A DNA stretch of 64,000 nucleotides, taken from positions 682,001 to 746,000 of the forward strand of contig JADDMT010000002.1 of NCBI GenBank assembly GCA_021401465.1, given 5' to 3'. Positions within the stretch are counted from its first letter, which is position 1; each line of letters opens with the position of its first letter. The translations under genes and the position numbers were made by a program. The notes below the pieces were generated by a model that saw only the letters and a list, made by a program, of their open reading frames with translations, had not been told where the DNA came from and ran no database searches. Of the stretch, positions 1-8,958 are shown one piece after another. The stretch is from Teratosphaeria epicoccoides. Its lineage: Eukaryota > Ascomycota > Dothideomycetes > Mycosphaerellales > Teratosphaeriaceae.

Positions 1-675
1 TTGCGGCGTTTGGGGAGGGTGGAGCCGTATGATAGCGGGCTGGACGGGTGGATAGCGATGAAGAGGGGAGTGGTGGATGAGACGGTGCTTGACACGGATG
101 AGAAGGAACATTGGGAGGGGAGCGAGGGAGGGTTGATGGGCAAATTCCTGGAGGATGAACATGAGATTTGGGGGGTCGCAGGTTCGAAGGCGGGTGATTG
201 TGGTGAAGAGCTGGAGGGCAGGGTCGAAGTTTGAGGCGATGAGAGTCTGGAGGGTGGGTCGACGATGCTGCCTCCTCCTTCGCCACTCTGGCTTGACAGT
301 CAGATCTCCAAATTCTGCAATTTTCGGAGGTTGTGGCTTCTCAATGAGCAAGCTGAGGCATTGGAGGAATATTGCCGCATCTCTGGACGCGAGGTCATGT
401 ACGGCGAGCTGGTCGACATTCAAGAAGGGTCGCCCGAGTCGTGGCTTGTTCTGGATGACTGGGACTTGAAATTGGAGCGGTTATGTACGTCGAAACGGTA
501 TGGACATGGCGGAGCAGAAGTGATGTTTCAGCAGAAATATCCGGCCTAAGAGGTCGAGACGAAATGCGCCTGGTCGAATGTTTCCTGTTGGAAAACCAGG
601 TGTGGGATGCAGCAGTGGCAATGAGAGGACGTCTGAGTACACAATGTCGCTTAGTCGGTCAGGTCTTCGGATCAT
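1..675 (-). other. Doubtful, possibly decayed reverse-strand ORF at window edge
   Basis: On the reverse strand one frame begins with an ATG at 675, runs to a TAA at 481-483 and is then open again to the window edge at 1. It contains no further good start. The open part (480-1) reads like a natural protein, rich in Leu/Phe/Pro. However, the forward strand also has a plausible frame at 265-549, so the coding strand is not settled. I see no intron of normal length that would remove the TAA. It could be a 3' gene fragment, a pseudogene or non-coding. I recognise no family. Confidence 0.2.
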
Positions 676-1634
676 GAGTCAACGGTCGGCAAGGAAGCGT
701 CGAGAGGACTCTCTGCGAGTTGCGCCGCGTCGCTGCTGTGGTCGGTAGTCTCACTCGGAGAAAGTGTGCGATAGGCGGCACGTGGAAGAATCGACGATGT
801 GCGGTTATCGTATTCGATCGATCGAAGGTGGCTTCAGATTAAGACCATAGAGATGTCCGTCAACCTTCACAGAGGCCTGTCTGTACCATCTTGGCCGCAT
901 GGCCGCAGTGAGCTTCCTTGTGGCACTAGAAGAAACCTAGAGCCCGGGACTGGAGCACTAGCCAAGCATTAGAAGTGCCGTGATCATCCAGGCTGTTTGG
1001 CGGCTACACCTAGCGTGGAGAGCTCACAGGGCCTAGCGGTCTCGCAACACGAGACCAACGCTGATACCCATCGGAATATCCACGGCGCCGCCAGTTTCTT
1101 GACGCATGTTAAACTCGCAGCTGTGTTATTGATAAGGTCTCCGATTGTTGGCAGGACGAACAGAGTCTGCACTTTTCCCACGGTCTCCGATATCAGTAGC
1201 CCTACGGGTGAAATCAAATCAGAATCAACCTGCCTGTTCGCGTACTGCGGTTGATTACAATGTCTTGCTGATAGTACTGAGTGAGCACTGTTCCGACCGA
1301 CTGTCTGACGATTGGTCAGACAGTCTAGCATTCAGTCAGGTCAATGGTGATGACTAGCTGCATTCACAGCAACCCGATGACAGTCCGTCCGACACTGGCG
1401 TCTAAATCTACTGAGACACCGCTTGTCGAAGCATCGACAGCGTCTCATAAATTGCCGGCTCTCGCCATTCCGAGGCCTATGCAGATCTCAACACTGCTTT
1501 ACTCACTGGTATGCCGTAAGTCAGACAAAGGACTGGACTGAATCCAACGTCTCCTCCTATACACAGTGAGCTAACACCTTCACGACACTGAGTACAGGCA
1601 AACAACTAATGCATCGGAGACAGAATCAAGAACA
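484..1634. other. Intergenic stretch, no gene recognised
   Basis: Only short mutually overlapping frames without family features are present. The one structural element seen is the hairpin at 1299-1325. The last ~100 bases before 1635 should contain the promoter of the secreted-protein gene, but no clear TATA box is visible. Confidence 0.4.
1299..1325. repeat. Perfect 11-bp inverted repeat (hairpin)
   Basis: GACTGTCTGAC (1299-1309) is followed by a 5-base spacer and its exact reverse complement at 1315-1325. It lies about 310 bp upstream of the secreted-protein gene at 1635. It could be a hairpin or a dimeric protein-binding site; the function is unknown. Confidence 0.5.
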
Positions 1635-2060
1635 ATGAAGCTGGCGATCCTCGCAGCAGTTTTTGCACACCTCGCGCGGTCGGAATGGCCTGAAACCTGG
1701 CCCACCTGTGCGGGGGTACGATGCTCCAGAAATGCTACTGGCATATGTGGCACACCAGAGGGCAAAAGACCTTGGGAATGCCATGACAAATATAGACTCT
1801 TCGACAGGACCAAGAAAACTCACGATCTAGCCGTCAAGGACGGGGAGACGACGCTACAGATCTACAGCGACAACACACTTTACCTGTTTTGTGAAAACGG
1901 GCACTGTCTGGACAAATGGTACTGCAGGGCTGATCTACATTGGCGCGATGAAGCAGACAAGAAATGGGATGGGTGGTGGGTGATACCACAGGGCAATACA
2001 TGCTGCGAGCTTCCCAAGGGGTACATCAAGGACGGCTACCTCTGGGAATTTGGTTGTTGA
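1635..2060 (+). CDS. Small secreted cysteine-rich protein (effector-like)
   Basis: A single-exon reading frame of 141 residues starts at an ATG. The first ~16 residues (MKLAILAAVFAHLARS) form a short basic n-region plus hydrophobic core, with a probable signal-peptidase site after S16. The mature part of about 125 residues holds ten cysteines, an even number fitting disulphide pairing, with a CC pair near the C-terminus and a final Cys as last residue. It is also rich in Trp and Tyr. No transmembrane segment or GPI-type tail follows. These are the usual marks of a small secreted protein of a plant-associated or saprobic fungus. I do not recognise a family. The neighbours give no functional clue; an inverted repeat element begins about 530 bp downstream. 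Absence of introns is normal for such genes but means there is no splice evidence for coding. Confidence 0.7.
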   Translation: MKLAILAAVFAHLARSEWPETWPTCAGVRCSRNATGICGTPEGKRPWECHDKYRLFDRTKKTHDLAVKDGETTLQIYSDNTLYLFCENGHCLDKWYCRADLHWRDEADKKWDGWWVIPQGNTCCELPKGYIKDGYLWEFGC

Positions 2061-2592
2061 ACTCGTCAACGATGCATTGATGTCCCAGCAGGCATGACAC
2101 GGTCGTCTGCTGGAGGCAGCTGGTGGTGGTGGAGCAAGTCTGCCTGGTGACGAGACTGCAAGGTTGACGCTGCGATTGAGCGACTGAGGGAGAAGGGCGG
2201 CATGTGTCCAGAGAGGTATGGGAAGTCATGTCTGGTTGCTGCTGGTATTGCATTGTTGGTCGGTTCTGGACCAAAATGTAGAATCGGCACATGGTCACGA
2301 ATCGAGTCTCCGGCTCAGTCTGTCTGATGGGCAGCGCGGCAGTCAGGCACGCCTTCCCGTCCCTCCAGTCTTCACATTCGCGCGTATTCGGTGTCAGGAG
2401 AATGTGGATGGGTTGGCAGTCGCTGTCCACAGGAGTCTGTGGACTGGCTGGCTGCTGACAGGTCGTCTACCTACGCAACAAGCCGTACTGCCTGGCGGTA
2501 ACGCTCTGCTTGCTTCATCTCAGTAAATAGTTGGCCACAGAGCGAACAGGTCAAGTAATTCTAGCTAATCTATGCATTGATTCCCAGCTTGT

Positions 2593-2720
2593 GTGACGCG
2601 GGGAAGTTGGCGGCAGGTTAGCAATTAGCAAGCCCATTAGCTAATTTGATGGGGAGTAATCAATTGAATTGGCTGGGGATTTTGCTGATTGCTAACCGGC
2701 CGCTGACTTCCCCGCGTCAC
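2593..2720. repeat. 128-bp foldback / MITE-like inverted repeat
   Basis: The left arm begins GTGACGCGGGGAAGT at 2593. The reverse complement of the right arm, ending at 2720, begins with the same 15 bases. Over 58 positions I count 45 matches (35 of the first 39). Ten of the 13 mismatches are C/T or G/A transitions, as expected from cytosine deamination or RIP-type ageing. The arms (2593-2650, 2663-2720) leave a spacer of about 12 bases and no room for a transposase. The flanks show no convincing target-site duplication. It is best read as a MITE-like or foldback element remnant. A partial echo of the motif (tACGCGGGGAAA) occurs near 2845. Confidence 0.6.
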
Positions 2721-3206
2721 CTGATCAGTCTTTTTTTTGAAGGACCAATCAGAGGAAGCTTTCCGAAAAAGCTCGCCAATTACATAATCATGCTCCTGAG
2801 TCAGTGCGGGTTGAACAGCGGCAGGCTAGTACAGATTTGGTCCGTACGCGGGGAAAGGGTAGTGGTGAAACACCAAAGTTCCAACAGTCAGCAGAACCAA
2901 GTGTTGGCACTGCGCGCTGCCCACTTTGAACAATACCATTCTTGTCGTAGCCTCAATGGTAGAAGAGCGGATTTGGAGGAGTAGGTAGTCAAGCTGTCAA
3001 AGAAAACGGGTGCATCGGAGGAACGCGGTTGCCGTCCCAGCAGCAGCTCATTTCAGGAGTCAACACAGGGTCACAAGCGACAGCATCCAAGCGCCAGGCG
3101 GCAGCGAACATGGCTGTGAGTCCTTGCCCCAATGGTCTGACCATACTATCACCCTCGAGCCACACATAAATCAGCAGTATCGAAGAAGCAATCAGACCAT
3201 GCTGAC

Positions 3207-4350
3207 ATGGCGCAACAGCCGCAGTACAACTATGGCAACCCCGGCGGCTACGGCCAGAGCAACCCGTACGATCAAGCTGGCGCTCCTCCTCCCGCCTACG
3301 GTCAATCCTATGGCGGCGGCAATGCCAATCAAGCATACGGTCAAGGCTACGGCCGCCCTTCCGACGTCGAGATGCAGCCGCTCACCACCGGAGCCCAAGG
3401 CGCTCCTTACTCTCACGCCGGCACCCCAGCCCCGCGAGACCCGAACCAGATCCTCAACGACTGCCGTGCGGTCGGTCGCGCCATTGATGATCTGGAGAGC
3501 CGGCTGCCAGAGCTGCAACGACTGCAGAGAGGCTTCACGAGCGGGACGGGGGCCAGCAACAAGGACATCGACAGCTTGAGCGCGGACATCATGACCGGCT
3601 ACCGAGGACTGGCAGACCGCGTCAAGAGAATCAAAAGCCAACCAGACGCCGGCAACCCACGAAACAGACCCCAAGTCGACGCGCTGGACCGCCGGATTCG
3701 CAAAGCCATCAACAGCTACCAACAAACGGAATCGCAGTTCCGCAAAGAAGTCCAAGAACAACAACGTCGCCAATTCCTCATCGTGCGGCCCGAGGCGACG
3801 GAGCAAGAGATCCAACAAGCCACCGAGTCCGGCAGCGACACGCAGATCTTCCAGCAGGCGCTCCTCCACAGCGATCGCCGCGGACAGGCGCAATCGACGC
3901 TGCGGAACGTGCAGCAGCGACACGACGCGATGATGCAGATCGAGAGGACGTTGATGGAGCTGCAGCAAATGTTTCAGGATCTGGACCAGATGGTGGTGGA
4001 GCAGGAGCCGATGGTGCAGGAGATCCAGCAAAAGGCGGAGGAGACGAACACGCATTTGGAGGCGGGCAATGTGCATGTGGACAAGGCGGTGGACAGCGCG
4101 AGGGCGGCGAGGAAGAAGAAGTGGATCTGCACGGGGATTATTGGTATGTTGGGATCTTGATTTCCGCTTCGTTTGCTGCTTTGATGGCATGGGTACTGAC
4201 CTGTGGCTTTTTTGGACAGTCGCCATCATCGTCATCGTTATCATCATTGTGCTCGCTTACCTGGGGGCGACGGGTCGGTTGGGATCAAGCAATAAGAATA
4301 ACAACAACAACAGCAGCAGCAGCAGCAGCAGCAACACCTCGACGCAGTAA
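3207..4350 (+). CDS. SSO1: Plasma-membrane syntaxin (Sso1/Sso2-type t-SNARE)
   Basis: Two exons, 3207-4143 and 4220-4350, give 355 residues. The intron (GTATGT...GGACAG, 76 nt) splits the codon just at the start of the transmembrane helix. The order is: a Gln/Gly/Tyr-rich N-terminus (~1-60), an Habc-type helical region (~80-220), a SNARE motif (~238-295) with the expected zero-layer Gln at 266 (context MVVEQEP), a basic KKK patch, and a C-terminal membrane anchor (~306-328). This is the Qa-SNARE that pairs with Sec9 and Snc on the plasma membrane for exocytosis. Unusually, the anchor is followed by ~25 residues dominated by Asn and Ser runs from an AAC/AGC microsatellite; most syntaxins end within a few residues of the anchor. 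The next gene downstream is an endocytic adaptor in the same orientation. Confidence 0.92.
4300..4334 (+). repeat. AAC/AGC trinucleotide microsatellite in syntaxin exon 2
   Basis: A run of AAC followed by AGC codons encodes poly-Asn then poly-Ser in the predicted extracellular tail of the syntaxin. The length is probably polymorphic between strains. Confidence 0.85.
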
Positions 4351-4706
4351 GCGAGCAGAAACGATCCCACGGCGTTGTGCGGCTGTGGACTGGAGAATTG
4401 GATACAGTAGTAATGGGCTGACGTCGAAGTTTGAAGTGATGTGAACGGCGCCAGGGTTTGGCGAACAGCGAGAGATGATCAAAAGACGGCGTTGCTGGCC
4501 AGCCGCCGGCGATTCATTTGTTGGCCCGAAGGATTTGTTGCGATTCGATGCGTGTGGCGTTGGCGTGCGGGACTTTGTTATCCATGGTTCTTCCTCGCTT
4601 GAAACCCAATTTACCTCCAGAAATTGCTGCCTCAGGCATGTTAGCGCGCCCCGGCTCGTCCCGGCCGAATGAACATTCCATCTTCTGCGCCTTTCCACAC
4701 TCGTCT

Positions 4707-4712
<6 letters not shown>

Positions 4713-4741
<29 letters not shown>
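4713..4741. repeat. (CT)n microsatellite
   Basis: About 14 CT units in the spacer between the syntaxin and AP180 genes. Confidence 0.9.
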
Positions 4742-4747
<6 letters not shown>

Positions 4748-4833
4748 GACCCTCCTAGTCAAAAACATGTACGTCCCCGAACACCCACCGTCCACTCCTT
4801 CCTTTTTGGTTTTCTGTTTCTCTTTTTCTCGAC

Positions 4834-4863
4834 GACCGACTGACTGACCGACTGACTGACTGA
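4834..4863. repeat. (GACT)n-like tetranucleotide repeat
   Basis: Alternating GACC/GACT units within the same spacer. Confidence 0.8.
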
Positions 4864-5091
4864 CACATGTGGGTTTCTTCAGATGATGAAAGCTCAGCGT
4901 GTATCCGACGAGTCCTGACCTCGCCGCCCCCCTCTCTCCCCGCACCCACCAGCTTCTCTCCGAGCGGCTCCCGGTTGCGGCAGAGAGGGCGGCGAGGCAG
5001 CGTGAGCTCTGCGTTCGGCACATCCCTTACCTTGTTACTTTACGGACGCGAGGATGAGCTCTGATTTGTTTTTTGGTTTTTTTGGGGGGTG

Positions 5092-5152
5092 GAAGGATGG
5101 ATGGATGAATGGATGGATGGATGGATGGATGGATGTTTGTATGTATGTATGT
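5092..5152. repeat. (GGAT)n then (TATG)n tetranucleotide repeats
   Basis: About eleven GGAT/GAAT units followed by a short TATG run. It lies ~370-430 bp upstream of the AP180 start, so it may fall in the promoter or the 5' UTR. Confidence 0.85.
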
Positions 5153-5203
5153 TATTCACAGATGGTATGGAGATGGACGTGGGGTTGTTTTGCGGGATGA
5201 CAT

Positions 5204-5224
5204 GGTGTGTGTGTGTGTGTGTGT
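5204..5224. repeat. (GT)n dinucleotide repeat
   Basis: Ten or so TG units. A short (ATT)n run follows at 5390-5407 in the same spacer. Confidence 0.85.
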
Positions 5225-5520
5225 CTGGATGTATCGATGTATGTGAAATGTGTCGTGTTTCAGGCGGCCATCATAATCATTTAATGCCTTAATAATCAAT
5301 GAGGTGTCGAAATGAGGCTGCACTGAAACTTCCGACATCTACGTCAGCTGCTGGGCCCATCAGGTCGCACCGGCTGACTCCGTATTCATGTTATTATTAT
5401 TATTATTTATTTTTGTTTGTTATCACCATGAGATGTTTAGGCAACTTCATTGTTGATGCGGATTCAGGTCATGGACATACTTGAATCGTCAGCCCAGCTC
5501 GCATGCCAACGAGACACACC

Positions 5521-7449
5521 ATGTCCTCCTTCGAAAAGTCCGTCAAGGGCGGCACCAAAGTGAAGCTCGCCCCGCCCAAGTCCAAATACGTCGAGCACAT
5601 CCTCCTCGGCACCAACACCGGCGAGGCGGGCGTCGGCGAGGTCTTCCGCACCCTCACCCACCGACTGCGCGACTCGACATGGACCGTCGCCTTCAAGAGT
5701 CTGATAATCGTGCACTTGATGGTCAAGGAAGGCGCCCCCGACACCACCCTGCGCTACTTGTCCACCGCCCCCAAAACCCGCTTGGCCGTGAACCACTTCA
5801 CCGACGTCCAGACCCAGGGCCAGAACATCCGCCGCTACCAGGACTACTTGGTCGCCCGCGCGCTGGCCTACGCCGTCACGAGCTGCGATTATGTGCGCGC
5901 CGTGGCCGATGGCCGCATGAAGCGCCTGACCGTGGACAAGGGCCTGCTGCGGGAGACGGAGGTGGTCCAGGATCAGATCACGGCGCTGGTGAGATGCGAC
6001 TTCTTCTCCCACGACGCCGAGAACGAGATCTCGCTCACCGCGTTTCGGCTGTTGACGCGAGATCTGCTCGATCTGTTCAGCGTGGAGAACGAGGCCGTCA
6101 TGAACGTGCTGAGTCATTACTTTGAGATGTCCAAGCCGGACGCGGAACGCGCCATCAACATCTACAAGACGTTTTGCAAGCAGACCGACCAGGTCGTGCA
6201 GTATCTCCAGGTGGCCCGCGAGTACGAGCACGCGACGAGGCTGGAGGTGCCCAAGTTGAAGCATGCGCCGACGAGCTTGGTGAATTCGCTGCAGGAGTAT
6301 TTGGACGATCAGGATTTCGATGTCAATCGGCGACAGTATCTGGCCGAGCAGGAGGCGAAGAAGAAGGTGGGGAAGCCGTTTCGGAAGGCGAGGACGCAGA
6401 CGTCCCAGGCGGCGCCGGCCACGTCGTCCTCCCCCACGCCGGTGTCTGCGGCGACGGCTGCGAGAGCGGAGGCGGTCATGGCGCCGCAGCAAGCCAAAGG
6501 GCCGGCGCCAGATCTGATTGATTTCTTCGAGTCGATCGAGCAGAATCAGCAACCGATGGTGCAGGCGGCGTCCAACCCGTTCTTGCCTCAGCAGCAACCG
6601 CAACAGCAGGCAGCGTTCCCGCACGCGCAGATGACTGGCTATCCTGGTCAGCAGTCGCAGCAGGAGCAGCAGCAGGCATTCGCGTTCCAGCAACCTCAGC
6701 CGACCGGTGCGAATGGGTTCAGTGCCGCATTGACGAATCCGTTTGGCCAGGTCCAACAACAGCAAGCGCCGCCTCCGCCGCTCCAGACACAGTTGACCGG
6801 TGCTGGCTTTGGCGGGTCCGGACCTCAGACCCAGCAACAACAACATTACGCGACGGGAAATGCTTTCGCGCAGCCTCAGCAGCAGTTCGCGAGTCCCGTG
6901 GCAATGCAGCCACCTCCGCAAATGCAGTCGCCACCAGCTCTCCAGCCTCAGCAAACCGGCAGCACAAATCCGTTCCGCCAATCAATGATGATGACAGCCT
7001 CCTCTGGCGGCTTTGATAGTTTCTTCCAACCACAGCAACAACAACAACCACCGCAACAACAAGACCCGCAACGCCAAACCACGAACCCCTTCGCGAAACC
7101 CCACCACCAACAAATGCCCGCCATCTCCGAATCACAACCTTTCTCTTCCCAGCCACTCGTCTCCCAACCCACGGGCACCAACCCCTTCGCCCGTCCCTCA
7201 CAACCACAACCACAACAACAACCACAACAACAACCTACACCGCCCATGTCCCCGCCGAATGCGCTGCAGGTGCAGGCGACGGGGAGCACGAATCCGTTCC
7301 GGCAGAGCGCGTTTGTCAATCCGACCACGGGGCTGGGATGGCAGAGCGCACCGCAGGCTACTATGGGCGGGTTGGAGAGGCTGGAGACGGTGGAGGTGTT
7401 TCCGAGGCCGGGACAGGCGCAGGGCCGGGGAGGACCTTGGGGGTCGTGA
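5521..7449 (+). CDS. YAP1801: AP180/CALM-type ANTH-domain clathrin adaptor
   Basis: One exon of 642 residues. I chose the ATG at 5521 (MSSFEKSV..., preceded by CACC) over 5503, because family members start just before the SFEKSVKG block. The N-terminal ANTH domain (~1-285) carries the basic, phosphoinositide-binding KSVKGGTKVK start. The rest is a disordered Gln/Pro-rich tail with six NPF motifs (near residues 352, 406, 483, 521, 554, 591) for EH-domain proteins such as Pan1/Ede1-type scaffolds, repeated (Q/P)xTG elements, and a DLIDFF clathrin-box-like motif just after the ANTH domain. The role known for the family is to recruit clathrin and sort R-SNARE cargo at the plasma membrane during endocytosis. 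CAG/CAA tracts make the tail length-variable. The gene shares orientation with the upstream syntaxin and converges on the SDR gene. Confidence 0.92.
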   Translation: MSSFEKSVKGGTKVKLAPPKSKYVEHILLGTNTGEAGVGEVFRTLTHRLRDSTWTVAFKSLIIVHLMVKEGAPDTTLRYLSTAPKTRLAVNHFTDVQTQGQNIRRYQDYLVARALAYAVTSCDYVRAVADGRMKRLTVDKGLLRETEVVQDQITALVRCDFFSHDAENEISLTAFRLLTRDLLDLFSVENEAVMNVLSHYFEMSKPDAERAINIYKTFCKQTDQVVQYLQVAREYEHATRLEVPKLKHAPTSLVNSLQEYLDDQDFDVNRRQYLAEQEAKKKVGKPFRKARTQTSQAAPATSSSPTPVSAATAARAEAVMAPQQAKGPAPDLIDFFESIEQNQQPMVQAASNPFLPQQQPQQQAAFPHAQMTGYPGQQSQQEQQQAFAFQQPQPTGANGFSAALTNPFGQVQQQQAPPPPLQTQLTGAGFGGSGPQTQQQQHYATGNAFAQPQQQFASPVAMQPPPQMQSPPALQPQQTGSTNPFRQSMMMTASSGGFDSFFQPQQQQQPPQQQDPQRQTTNPFAKPHHQQMPAISESQPFSSQPLVSQPTGTNPFARPSQPQPQQQPQQQPTPPMSPPNALQVQATGSTNPFRQSAFVNPTTGLGWQSAPQATMGGLERLETVEVFPRPGQAQGRGGPWGS

Positions 7450-7582
7450 GGGGGTTGGGGGTGAGGGTTACGGGAAGAGGGCAAGGGGTTTCTGAACTTA
7501 GCGAGGCGTTTTGTTTGGTTGGTTGGTTTGGTTAGTTGGGTCGGGAGAGGAGGGTTTTGTGTGTGGGTAGAGGACGTGAATG

Positions 7583-7586
<4 letters not shown>

Positions 7587-7613
<27 letters not shown>
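7587..7613. repeat. (GA)n microsatellite
   Basis: About 13 GA units in the convergent spacer between the AP180 gene and the reverse-strand SDR gene. Confidence 0.9.
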
Positions 7614-7947
7614 GTGTGTGCCTTTCCGAGCAGCAGGGTGAGAGCTAGCTGGTTGCGCCATGTAGCCTGAACTGAAGGGAAAGAAAAAAGATCTTTTTCA
7701 CACCACGCCAGTGTCTTTTCTGCTGCACTGTCCTCTCTACGTCTCGCCCTCCGTATGATATATATAAATCAATCCCCATCAAACGAACCCCCTCCCCCTC
7801 CCCCTCCCCACCGCACTTTTCAACCCGCACATCCGTCATCGAAACAAGACCAAATCACACCCTCCTTCCGCTTAAACTCCGCCCAAGAACCGCCGGTAGC
7901 AATAGAGATCCGCGGGACGTGCACGAGATCTCTGCTGGTTCGAGCCG

Positions 7948-8958
7948 TCACAGCTTCGCCGCTCGTGACTTCGTACTGTCCATCCTCGTGCCCTCGTCGT
8001 CCTGCTCCGCCACGCGCAAGTCCGGCATCTGCGCAGGCATCATCCGCCTCGGCGTCGTCCCCGGCACAAGCGCGTACACTCCAAAATCCCTCACGCCGCC
8101 GTGCTCGCGCAGGAAGTCTTCGTCCAGCAGCGTCTTGCCGTTGACGGTCGCGGGCGGCGCTCGCAGGATGGCGAGAACGGCGTGAGAGAAAATGCTCGGT
8201 TGCCTGAGTTGCCGCGCGTCGGTCTGCGGGTTCTGCGTCGCGGCCGACGAGATCGCCACGGCGGGCCATAAACTCGTGATTGCCATCTCTGCTCGCTTTT
8301 CCCTTTCCAAGTCCATGGCTAGACCCATGGTCAGGGCAGACATGGCCCATTTCGTCATTGCGTAGGCCGTCTTGCCGCGCAGGAAGCGGGAATACACCGG
8401 TGGGCTGATGACGATGATCCTGCCTCTGCCGTGGGCTCCGGTGTGGTAGAAGTGAGGCAGGCACGCTTGCACGCAGGCGTAGAGGCCTTGCGCATTGACT
8501 TGCTGCATGAGGGTGTAGCGTTTCAGCGGGGTGGAAGCGATGGAGGACCACCAGATTGCGCCGGGGTTGTAGATGAGGACATCGAGGCGACTGTAGGTTT
8601 GGAGGGTTTGGTCGACCATTTCCTGGACGGACTGGGGGTTGCGGACGTCGACTTGGACAGCGAGAGCGGAGTTCCCGGCGTCCGTGATCTCGCGGGCCAC
8701 GGTGTTGATTGTGGAGGCTGGACTGTTGGGGTGCGGTGGGAAAGGGTGGGTTTTGGAGGCATCCGAGGTGGTTTTGGCGGCGACGATGACGATGAAGTTG
8801 TTTGCGGCTAGGTCAATTGCGATTTGTCTGTCAATGCGATTGTCAGTCTTGGCTTGTTTCTTTCCGAGAGTGCTGGATGGGCTCACTCACCTGCCTATGC
8901 CACGGCTGGCGCCCACGACGAGTGCAACCTGCTTTTCCAGTGTCATGTTCGGGATCAT
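7948..8958 (-). CDS. Short-chain dehydrogenase (HSDL2-like), peroxisomal
   Basis: Exon 1 is 8958-8891 and exon 2 is 8827-7948. The 63-nt intron (GTGAGT...GACAG) interrupts the cofactor motif, so only splicing restores the Rossmann signature GASRGIGR (residues ~16-23). The result is 315 residues. A catalytic YxxxK (YAMTK) and an upstream active-site Ser (VISPP) are present, and the usual NNAG is degenerate (YNPGA). The layout resembles hydroxysteroid-dehydrogenase-like protein 2 without its SCP2 domain. The protein ends in AKL, a functional PTS1 variant, so a peroxisomal oxidoreductase on an acyl or sterol-like substrate is likely; the substrate cannot be read from sequence. A second in-frame ATG at 8946 is an alternative start. 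Convergent with the AP180 gene. Confidence 0.85.

Noticed and set aside
3192..4247. 351-codon reverse-strand frame opposite the syntaxin gene
   Set aside because: Composition is Leu/Arg/His-rich, mirroring the forward Gln/Ala/Arg codons; the forward frame has a full SNARE motif and splice structure.
5464..6981. 505-codon reverse-strand frame opposite AP180
   Set aside because: Leu/Arg runs are the reverse complement of CAG-rich coding sequence; no family features.
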